Assembly (NCBI GenBank): GCA_900155495.1
Contig: FTLJ01000794.1
Coordinates: 1-64,000, forward strand
Direction: 5' to 3'
DNA from: Porogramme epimiltina
Taxonomy: Eukaryota; Basidiomycota; Agaricomycetes; Polyporales; Polyporaceae
DNA length: 64,000 nt
Shown: positions 56,334 to 64,000 of the stretch, in pieces
Layout: each line of letters begins with the position of its first letter
How positions within the stretch are numbered: the first letter of the stretch is position 1
The notes under the pieces: model-generated
What the model was told of the DNA's origin: nothing
What the model saw: only the letters and a program-made list of their open reading frames with translations
The model's database searches: none
Translations under genes and position numbers: made by a program

Positions 56334-57796
56334 ATGACGGTCGTTCATGAAGTCGCCTTCAACATCCCTCTAGGCCTTCACAGGACACGTAGACACCTCG
56401 ACGAACTTGCCCTCATCAGACAGGAGATATGGTACGACTACCGCCAGCTTCCCGACCTCACTCAAACCTACAGCGACGAAGTCAGACGACTCGATGAGGT
56501 ACCTTACGAGGTCCTCAAAGCTCGCGCCCGTTCGTACGACGGACCTGCGATGCTCGAGTATGCGCTACGGTGAGTATGCATGATACGACACGACTTTCTG
56601 CTTCACTCACCTCTCTTTTTAGGAATCTGGCCGACTGTGATAGACCAGCCGAGCTCAGCATATACCAAATCTTGGAAATAGTCGACTTCGTGTCTGACGA
56701 CCTGGCCTTGCTATGTGGAAGAAAGCGGCCAGAGATGTACATTATGGACTCCGATCTCGCGGTGCGAGCCCGGGCCCTCCGCGCATGGATTTTCTTCCAG
56801 GCCCACTTCTGCTCTCGTCGCTGGGGCACCCTCCTGGAGATCCGCAACAACCCGCACATCAACAACGCCGTCCACGCGTCCCACTGCGCCGTCATGTGCT
56901 CGGACTTTGTCCCACCCATCACTATACGCGTGGCCGAGTGGCTCATGACACTCAATGCCCGGTATGCCATCAACATACGCTGGACAGAGCCTTTCGACAA
57001 GTTCAAGGAAATTTGGCACCAATACAACCAGTACATCGCGTGGCAAGACGCCCGCGAGAAGGCGCGCGCAGACAAGGTCGCGAAAGCTCCTAACAAGTAC
57101 CGCTGCGCGGCGGAGGGGTGTGGTATACAGGCCACGCACCGTAGCGCGCTACGCAAGTGCGGGGGCAGATGCCCCCCTGAGCGGAAACCTCACTACTGTA
57201 GTTGGGCGTGTCAGGAGCGCGTAAGTCTCAACACGTCACGTGTCCGACTCGTCTGACTCCGAACGCCTTTAGCATTGGTTTGTGCATCGCTACTTCTGCA
57301 AACCCGGAGTCGTTGACGAGCACATACCTGATGACGACGGAGACCCAGACTGGATCGACGAGGACGAGTGCATCACCGAGGCCCCGTACACCCGTCTACC
57401 CGACAGGCGTGTCATTGCCGCTTGGCCAGATTCGGAGATCTTCGTTGACATCCCTCACCCGAGCCCATACCGTAAGGGACACGTCCTCCGCGTGCGGACA
57501 TCGACGTTCAGCCCCGACTTTCTACGCTCTTACCGTGCCCTCTGGGAGGCGCCAGATTGGCGGAGGAGGCAGATAGAGAAGGTGTGTCGCAACTTCACAT
57601 CGACCTTGCGTGTTCGTTTCTCACCGGATTGTAGATCGCGTCGAAACAGATGTTTGGACCGTCCTGGTTCAGCTGGCCCCGGTTCGACAAACCGCCACGG
57701 ATAAATCCGACGGAAATCGACCTCATGATGATAGAATGGGAGCGGGAACTCGAGAGGAAGTCGCCAATTGCCTTGACGAACTGGGAGATGGCGTAG
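56334..57796 (+). CDS. MYND-type zinc-finger protein (divergent member 7)
   Basis: Starts MTVVHEVAFNIPLGLHRTRR. Exon 1 ends PAMLEYALR at a GTGAG donor. Exon 2 starts NLADCDRPAELSIYQILEI, then has ARALRAWIFFQAHF, NNAVHASHCAVMCSDFVPPI and FKEIWHQYNQYIAWQDAREK. The finger is YRCAAEGCGIQATHRSALRK and CGGRCPPERKPHYCSWACQE. After an intron comes HWFVHRYFCKPG. An acidic linker and EIFVDIPHPSPYRKGHVLRV with FSPDFLRSYRALWEAPDW correspond to the conserved PAP..GG....DP..MR.FRDEV tail. The last exon ends ALTNWEMA. Same exon plan as the other members but low identity, so it is an older branch. Convergent with nothing; it lies just outside the right arm. Confidence 0.75.
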
Positions 57797-58224
57797 ACAG
57801 CTATCCTTATTCCTTCATTCTACCCGTTCGCGTAACTTATTCGCATGTTATGACACTGCTCTCGTTACTACGCTATAGATGTCTAGATTGCTTTGCCCCC
57901 GGAACACGTGTCTGCTCTACACTGGATTCGGTGCTATCAACTAGCACCGCTCCGGGTGTGTGACTGATTATAGCCGCAGGTTTCACATGCCATCACCGTT
58001 CAAGTCTTCGTGCCGGCAATGGCTGCCCACGATATCTCTGGTGCCTGCAGTGGACCCTCATATGTATGTATTCGTTGACGATTCGTCGACTCTGGATGGA
58101 TGACGTTCTACTCTTCTAGGTGAAACTTCTGTTCGGGTGTCGCGTCGTACACACGCGATTGTGGCCGACCTTTCGAGTAAACGCCGGTCGCAAAGGCGGG
58201 CCGTCAGCACGTACATCGGACTCT
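57797..58224. other. Intergenic region between MYND member 7 and the right arm
   Basis: I see no gene here. The right arm of the inverted duplication begins near its end. Confidence 0.5.
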
Positions 58225-58659
58225 GCTATCCCCGTGGTCTATCGACTAGTACAGTGACGCATGAGGTGATCGAAAAGAGAAAAGTGTATCGAACGCGCGT
58301 TACGCAATGGAATATTGAGGGGTACCCATTCCATCCTATGCAAACCGTTCAACCACTCAACGCCGAGAGTCCGTCGGATATCCTCCAGCGTACACCGCCC
58401 GTTGCCGAATATGGTCATTCCCCGGAGAACTCCCCCTGTCTTCAAACATTCGCGCCCCCGCGCGCCCCTTAGGGGGGCCTTCTTTGCGTCACGTGACCGC
58501 GTCGGACGCACGGAAGGTGGATAAGTCCGGCGTTCGCCCTCCCCCTCACAATTGGAGCAGCGCCCTTTACTCTCTCCTCTCGATATGCAACCCCTAGCGA
58601 CACTCAGAGATTCGCTCAGACTCTGCATAACCATGGCCTCTGTGGTGACTCCCAAACGC

Positions 58660-58667
58660 TATAAAAG
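58660..58667 (+). promoter_or_regulatory. TATA box of the right secreted-peptide gene
   Basis: TATAAAAG about 100 bp before the ATG at 58761, in the same context as in the left copy. Confidence 0.65.
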
Positions 58668-58760
58668 CCCGCAGTACGAACGCCTTCTCCCCATCATCCA
58701 TCAGCCTTCACACCTTCACCAGTTCTGCCGACTTCTATCGCCCACGCCAACCAAGCCGAT

Positions 58761-59602
58761 ATGTACTCCCGCACTCTCGTATCCATCACTCTCATGGCTC
58801 TCGCCCTCATCGCGGCGTCCAACCCGCTCCCTGAGGGTGACCTCGTGAAGAAGGAACTCAAACAGTTCAACGCCCGCGACACCATCGACAGTCGCGCCAA
58901 CCGTCCCAGGCCCTCTCCTCGGCCCTCCAAGTAAGCCATCCACCTGCTTCGTCTCGCGCATCACACTGACGTTCTTTCGGTGCTCACAGGGCACTTGTGT
59001 ACGCCCGCGAGACCCCCGCTACTCGCCGCAAGGGTTCGCCTTCCAAGTAAGCGCGACGCCCCTATATTTACCACGCTGTCGATCTGACATAAACACTTTC
59101 ATAGGGTTGCTCGCGTCGACGCGGAGGCGACTGTTGAGGTGCGCGATGAGAAGCGCACGAGGCCCAGGCCTTCCAGGTAAGCTTTTCACTGGTGCCCACT
59201 CCTATGCGTCAATGACATTCCGCCTTCGCGTCGCAGGGCCCTACGTGAAGAGTCTGCGGCGACCCCTGTCCTGGACAACCGCGCGAAGAGGCCTTCTCCC
59301 AGACCTTCCAAGTACGTCATGTCGTGGTCCCGCTGTGCGAATGTATGCTGACTTGCTCCGCGCCCCACCATAGGGCCATGCGTGATCTCCCGGCTGCGAC
59401 GCCCGTTCACGAGAAGCGCGCCAAGCCGTCGCCCAGACCCTCAAGGTGAGCTTAATCTAGATAACGTTCTCACGTGAACGGGTGTTGACCACTGCTGCAT
59501 AGGGTCCGTATTGCGGCTGCTGCTTCACCCACTGCCGACGACAAGCGCGTGAGGCCCAAGCCCTCCAAGCGCGCTGAGGCCCGTGCTCCGACGGCGATGT
59601 AG
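58761..59602 (+). CDS. Secreted repetitive precursor with Kex2-type sites (right copy)
   Basis: Six exons (58761-58930, 58990-59046, 59105-59176, 59237-59311, 59374-59445, 59503-59602; 181 residues). The signal peptide is MYSRTLVSITLMALALIAAS, then LPEGDLVKKELKQFNARD. Repeat exons of 57-75 nt encode: ALVYARETPATRRKGSPSK; VARVDAEATVEVRDEKR + TRPRPSR; ALREESAATPVLDNR + AKRPSPRPSK; AMRDLPAATPVHEKR + AKPSPRPSR. The last exon encodes VRIAAAASPTADDKR + VRPKPSKRAEARAP. One exon equals one repeat and every intron is phase 2 in the final Lys/Arg codon, so a repeat can be added or lost without frame change. Cleavage after KR would free Pro/Arg/Ser-rich cationic peptides joined to the next spacer. No Cys are present. 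Function unknown. Confidence 0.8.
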
Positions 59603-60036
59603 AGTCATTGTAGAGGGCGGGTATCTCAATTCACAGTTTTGGCATTGCGGATATGGATATAGACTAGTCATGGAATTATGAATGTCCTTTTAAAAATAAA
59701 CGTTTAACCTCCTACCTAATGCGTCGCGCCACATCACGGCGTGAAAAGCAAACGTCTTCATGAGCCACACAAACTTATTTACCGTCCGACCATCCTCGCT
59801 TTGCTGTGGCCCGAGCATGTGGGAGTGATCATTTGATCCAATACCCGCATCGCCTTTTTTGCAGAGGGGTGTGCGCTAACACGCTTTGTTGAACAAAAAC
59901 TAATCGTAGAACAAAGACACTCCAAAACGTGACCACTCCGCTATAAGTACAGCGCGTCTGCCCTTACCACCGTGTCCATTTTGCAACTCCTACCTCCACT
60001 TCCTGGCTGTATACGAACCTCTCCTGACTACTTACC
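59603..60036. other. Spacer between the secreted-peptide gene and the MYND-less gene
   Basis: Conserved with the left arm (42342-42760). It holds the promoter of the downstream gene and nothing else visible. Confidence 0.45.
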
Positions 60037-60846
60037 ATGGCTAATAATGCGAACATACCCATATATTTGGCCCGTCCACATCCTCCAGGTTTCGATCAAT
60101 ACGTGGAGCTCTGTCTCTCATGTTTTGTCAACATCGTGGATATCACCGCTCTCTCGACTACACGGGTGGCTTCCACGCACAGTTTATGCCTGGAATGTCT
60201 GAGCGTCAACCCAACATCCGTTCTTAAGGCTCGTGTCGCTCGTGGTCGGAAGGAAAAGCAGACCTACTGGGCGTCGAGTACGGAGATCGCTGTTCGGTAA
60301 GCTCGGAAAGCGAGGTTTGGTGCTTACGACGCTTACGCAGGTCCTCTACGCCTCTTCTGCAGATACTTAAGCGGTCTTGAGACGGGAGGCGACGCTGACG
60401 CAGGTTTTGAAGAAGGCCGTGCAGGCATCCTTACCATGTTGGCTGCGACGGAATCCAAGACGCTCACAGAAAAATGGGGCAACCCCCTCGAAGACGGGTG
60501 CGCGGTCGAATGCGCATTATCCGTAGGGGTCTATTGTTACCTTCGTGCGAGCGAGCTGCGCCCTACCACGCGCGACACCCCGATATCATGTTTCCGCAGC
60601 GCAGTCCAGCTCGCGAACGAACTCGTGAAGAGGAAGTACCACAGTTTGCAGGTCTTCATTGTCGGTTTAGCGTACAGAATATACTCTAACACGACGAGAG
60701 AGACTTGCATCTGCCAGTGGGAGCCGTGTAGATGCGGTGAGCTGCTGGAATGGACGAGGGAACTTTTCGAAGAAGGGAAGTTAGCAGTGGTGCGCACGTT
60801 TCTGGTGATCCACGTACCACCTGAGGATCTCACGCCTATCGTGTAG
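60037..60846 (+). CDS. MYND-less relative in the right arm
   Basis: Twin of the gene at 41490. Exon 1 starts MANNANIPIYLARPHPPGFD, with ELCLSCF and LCLECLSVNP, and ends EIAVR before a GTAAGC donor. The intron ends CTGCAG and exon 2 starts YLSGLETGGDADAGFEEGRA. It continues CALSVGVYCYLRASELRP, FRSAVQLANELVKRKYHSLQ and VFIVGLAYRIYSNTTRETC, with the ICQWEPCRCGELLEW patch. It ends FLVIHVPPEDLTPIV, 20-odd residues unlike the left copy. The frame is intact, and both twins are probably expressed from conserved upstream sequence (inference). Function unknown. Confidence 0.65.
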
Positions 60847-61201
60847 ATAGACCAAACTCAGAGAGCGAGGATATACTCTCTGGCGAATGAGATAGCACGA
60901 CGAGTACTCACCTGGACGCCACCAGATCGGCAGTCCGCATGGTCACTAGGATTCTCTCCTTAATGTCGCACACAGAAGATATTGTACCCTCCTGTCGCAC
61001 AAGATTAATGGTCTATCATATTGCATGAGCGGAAACTAGGATGAACCGGCATATCCCAGTCAACTGTACTGTACCCAATACATCAGCCCGTTCGCGGAAG
61101 AATACGTGACGTTAATCCTGGTAAAAGAAGTGTCTAGACGTGAAGAGTATTAGTCATGGATCGAGTCTAGTAGAGCTTGGTTGTAATACATACGCTCAGC
61201 A

Positions 61202-62553
61202 TCAAGCATGATCAGCACCATTTTGCTCATTCTGTACTAGACCCATGATAGAATCCCTGAACTCCCGCATGGAAGCCGGGTCCACCGTACTCGAAGCGAT
61301 CTGGATAAATCCTCCAACAAAGCCGGGGGCTGGCACGTGGATTATTCGAGCACGATCTGTTAGAGAGGTTTTACGGAACATCTCTTCGATTTCAGAGACC
61401 CCTTCTTCATCGTCGGTATCGTCTACCTCGTCGAGCAGATCGCTATCATCAGCATCGCCGAGTTCGAAGAGCATCTGAGCCTTCTCTTTGTCGGCGACCT
61501 TCGGCTTCGTGCGCTCTGACATACGTTTGCAGGTCGGTTTATGTCTCGGCCAATCCTATGAAACGTATAAACAGGTAGGTAAACAGGTGCCCAGGAAATG
61601 CTAAATCGCGCACCTGTTTCTGGCACTCTTTGCTGCAATAGCTTGGCTTCAAGTCTGGTGGACACCTCCCGGAGCACGCTAACAACGCTCTCCGCCCCTC
61701 TGCACTGATCCCGCATCCCTCCCGCGCGCATACATACCGATTGGGAGCGTTTTCCGCCCTCCTCTGCCTCTTTCTCTCCTCTTTGTGTATCTCCCGCTCG
61801 CGACGCTCGACAGCGCGCCAAAGGTCTCGTAAACCCTTTGCGCCCCCCATCTTCGTCACGTCGATCCCCGTCGCCTCGCCCAGGTCGCGCAGGCCCATGC
61901 CGATCCGTAACACCGCCGGAGAGACGAGGGAGAGTTTCGCCGATTCGTTGGCGTGGTGCGCAGCATGTACGAAATACGAAAGCGGCGGCTCGAGCGGCGT
62001 CGTGCCCAACAGGGGCGCGGGTTCGCGCCGCGCAAGATGAACCTCCTGCGCGCGGAGTTCCGCGCGTGCCGACGGAGATTCGTTGTAAATGAGGTACTTC
62101 TCATAGTGGGCGCATGCCGGAGGCGCGATCGCCGACGTAGAGCGCAGGGTCGATAGAGGGGTCAAGGAGAGAGTCGAGCACATAGAGGGCGGCTTCGCAA
62201 TTTTTATGATGGACTCCGCATCCGCTGATATACCTAGAAGAGGAATGAGCAGGCGAGGTGGCGTCAGTTGGGTATGGAGCGCTTGAGAAGATATAGGAGT
62301 CATACCGAATCGCGCGGTCGAGAATCGCCTCGGGTTCCATTTTTGGGCTTGCCCTCTCCGAAGGAGGCTCTCGAACCCGCGCACTGATATAGTCGGAACA
62401 CTCCTCGAGCCCCTTCCGCACGTCGTGGGTGGTGCGATAGCTCCACAGGCAATTGATCTTGGTGGTGAAGTACGCCATCATGTTCTCGTAAAACGGCATG
62501 TTTTCGTCCAAGTCGACGACGTTCCAGCGCTGCTTGCCGACACGGGACAACAT
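61202..62553 (-). pseudogene. MYND-type zinc-finger gene (member 6), broken by a 32-nt deletion
   Basis: Twin of member 5 in the right arm. Exon 1 starts MLSRVGKQRWNVVDLDENM and ends EAILDRAIR. Exon 2 reads YISGCGVHHKNCEAALYVLD, then LYVGDRAS. There the twin's next codons (PAVRAQAHSAA) are missing: 32 nt are deleted near 62120, and the frame runs into GMRPL and stop. In the shifted frame the rest is still recognisable: ACAHYEKYLIYNESPSARAE, HHANESAKLSLVSPAVLRIG, the finger YVCAREGCGISAEGRRALLA, CSGRCPPDLKPSYCSKECQK, and the tail IIHVPAPGFVGGFIQIAS. Everything else is undamaged, so the loss of frame is recent. Confidence 0.8.
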
Positions 62554-62740
62554 CGCCGAAGGCTTCTGAGAGTGATGGAACTCTGGTCGATGCTGTAAGT
62601 GCGGCATGATGATGGATTAAGCTAAAGAGTGGCACTGAGTATTGGTGGCGATGACTTGCTTTTTACTTGGCGTCTATCGAAATTTGAGCACCTCAGGATG
62701 TTTCTAGCGAGGATCGCTATGTTGGAAGTTTGAACATTGG

Positions 62741-63500
62741 TTTTTTTCGTTGCCTTACCCACGCGAATGTCGCTTTATTAACGCACATGATACTGGTATG
62801 TAAATTGCTAATGTAATCTGTCCAGTGTACTTCACGCATTTGCACTTGACCCCGGTACCACTTCTGACTTCTAAGTTGCCCATTCACCTCTGCCTTCCAC
62901 AGGTTGACGGCGCCCGGTACGGGATGTACGCGGAAAGCCGTCGAGCGGGGCCCGGGGGATGCTGGGACTGGGAGGGGCGAATTTGAACAGAGGATCAGCA
63001 CCAGGGTCGCGGGGTAACATATATAGCGACTTCGAGAACCCATGATCCCCTGGGCTTCTATAGCATCCACTTGCTTCGTGGGAGCCGGTCGACAGGCGGT
63101 GCGGAGAAGGTACCTTGTCAGACTCGCCACGGGTCGAGTCTCGACATGCGGTGTCACCGCGCGGCATGTCGATCTGGCTCATGGGATTCGGTGGGATGTT
63201 TTAGGGATGTGCGCTTCGATCTCTATCTGTGATGGTGGAAGTTGCTCCGTGTTTGGAGTTGGGAAGAGTGCGCGTGGTCCTTGAACATGATCAGCGCAGC
63301 ATCATCGAAGTGGATGGGGACAATGCGGGAGGGAACATGATAACCCCTAACCTAACCTGATGGATTTCGAGGTACACGTGACATGACGCGTCGCTGCTTG
63401 TCGCTTTTGAGGGCTCTCTATGTGGTGTAAAGATAATCGTACAACTGTCGTATGATGCAGAGCGCAGAGATATACAGTACACATTCAACAGGGGCTTCTG
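62741..63500. other. Intergenic region
   Basis: I see no gene. Frames on the minus strand have no family resemblance. Confidence 0.45.
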
Positions 63501-64000
63501 TTAGACGCACTCCCGAGCGACAGAGAAAACGCGGGCAGCGTAGTGAGTACCCGCGGAGACGCGCTGCTTCTCGTCGTTCCAGGCACGCGTTCCTGCCCTC
63601 TCGAGATCTTCGCCTTGTTCAGGGAGACGAGCACAATGATGACCATGGGGTAGATCGCCTACAAGTGCCGACATCAGCTTCTTGTACGGCAGTGGCAGGA
63701 TAGCCGGAAAACGTACCACGAACGAGATCAAACACCCGTTTGTCAGATAGAAGGAAAGGTTGTACCATGCCGGCGCGGCTGCTTGCACGTCTTTTCGGCC
63801 GAACGTTGATGTGAATGCGTAGATCACGACGATAGTCCATAGCGTGCAGTAGACGGCGCCGGATTCCACGAGCATGATAAGCGCTTTGACGACCTGTGAG
63901 CGGGCATGGTTCTGTCTGAGGTACTTGTCGAGTAGACGTCTGTGCTTCCTGTGTTTGCGAGGCGCAATCAGGCGAGGGAAAACAGCTGAAGAAGATGGCG
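63501..64000 (-). CDS. Multi-pass membrane protein, 3' end only (cut by window edge)
   Basis: The minus strand gives LLDKYLRQNHARSQVVKALI, MLVESGAVYCTLWTIVVIYA, then NLSFYLTNGCLISFV. After an intron (GTACG... TTGTAG) it gives AIYPMVIIVLVSLNKAKISR and a polar tail ending FSVARECV. The pattern (I/L)xESGAxY followed by AIYPxxIIVLVSL is that of the last two helices of a seven-helix basidiomycete membrane protein family of unknown function. The start and the first helices are outside the window. Confidence 0.7.
   Translation of the reverse strand, partial: PSSSAVFPRLIAPRKHRKHRRLLDKYLRQNHARSQVVKALIMLVESGAVYCTLWTIVVIYAFTSTFGRKDVQAAAPAWYNLSFYLTNGCLISFVVRFPAILPLPYKKLMSALVGDLPHGHHCARLPEQGEDLERAGTRAWNDEKQRVSAGTHYAARVFSVARECV

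Larger units (their letters stand above)
58225..62740. repeat. Right arm of the 4.5-kb inverted duplication
   Basis: Reverse complement of 39620-44140, with the same gene order mirrored: secreted-peptide gene (+), MYND-less gene (+), MYND gene (-). Identity is high in coding exons and still clear in introns and spacers. One 32-nt deletion breaks the MYND gene of this arm. Confidence 0.9.

Noticed and set aside
62717..63157. 146-codon minus-strand frame right of the inverted duplication
   Set aside because: No family resemblance, no introns where expected, low-complexity starts; not reported as a gene.
1..64000. CRISPR arrays, bacterial operons, riboswitches or ribosome-binding sites
   Set aside because: Spliced eukaryotic genes throughout; no regularly spaced direct repeats of that type were seen.

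Overview
The window looks like nuclear DNA of a wood-decay type basidiomycete (Agaricomycetes, probably Polyporales). Genes carry many 48-66 nt GT-AG introns with CTNAC-like branch sites. The families are those expanded in such fungi: FunK1 fungal-type kinases, DUF6533 seven-helix membrane proteins, and a large set of lineage-specific MYND-finger proteins. Conserved housekeeping genes (ATP4, SYS1, a BCS1-like AAA ATPase, a Dnm1-type dynamin, a Ste13/Dap2-like dipeptidyl aminopeptidase, a GDT1-like transporter) alternate with young, duplicated or broken accessory genes. All exon structures below are read by eye from splice sites and family motifs.

Layout. 0-5.4 kb: a FunK1 kinase gene split by a 2.37-kb terminal-inverted-repeat transposon that carries pieces of other genes and a 64-bp perfect palindrome. 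5.8-15 kb: a FunK1 relic, an intact FunK1 gene, then a head-to-tail duplication of about 3.8 kb. Each unit holds FunK1 3' part, a DUF6533 gene (-), and the ATP4 promoter plus first exon; only the last unit leads into a complete ATP4 (14.9-16.2 kb). 16.9-20.2 kb: a third DUF6533 gene (+) and an F-box protein. 20.9-28.0 kb: two MYND-less and three MYND-finger members of one protein family. 28.6-36.8 kb: SYS1, a very GC-rich stretch with no convincing gene, and the BCS1-like gene with an assembly gap in an intron. 37.8-44.1 kb and 58.2-62.7 kb: the two arms of a 4.5-kb inverted duplication. Each arm holds a MYND gene, a MYND-less relative and a gene for a repetitive secreted peptide precursor. 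Between the arms lie DNM1, the dipeptidyl aminopeptidase, a third secreted-peptide gene, GDT1 and a divergent MYND gene. The right edge cuts a multi-pass membrane protein gene.

Most unusual content. (1) A three-copy family of secreted precursors in which nearly every exon encodes one repeat (acidic/Ala spacer, KR-type Kex2 site, RPSPRPSK-like core) and all inspected introns interrupt the same Lys/Arg codon in phase 2. (2) The inverted duplication that carries two of the copies. (3) The tandem duplication whose junction fuses the ATP4 promoter/exon 1 to FunK1. (4) The gene-fragment-carrying transposon in FunK1. (5) Eleven related MYND-family genes, some without the finger and at least two damaged. 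(6) A 25-nt internal exon in the peptidase and a run of tiny symmetric exons encoding a charged helix in the BCS1-like protein. The placement of a Ste13-type peptidase among Kex2-type precursor genes is suggestive, but it is only context.
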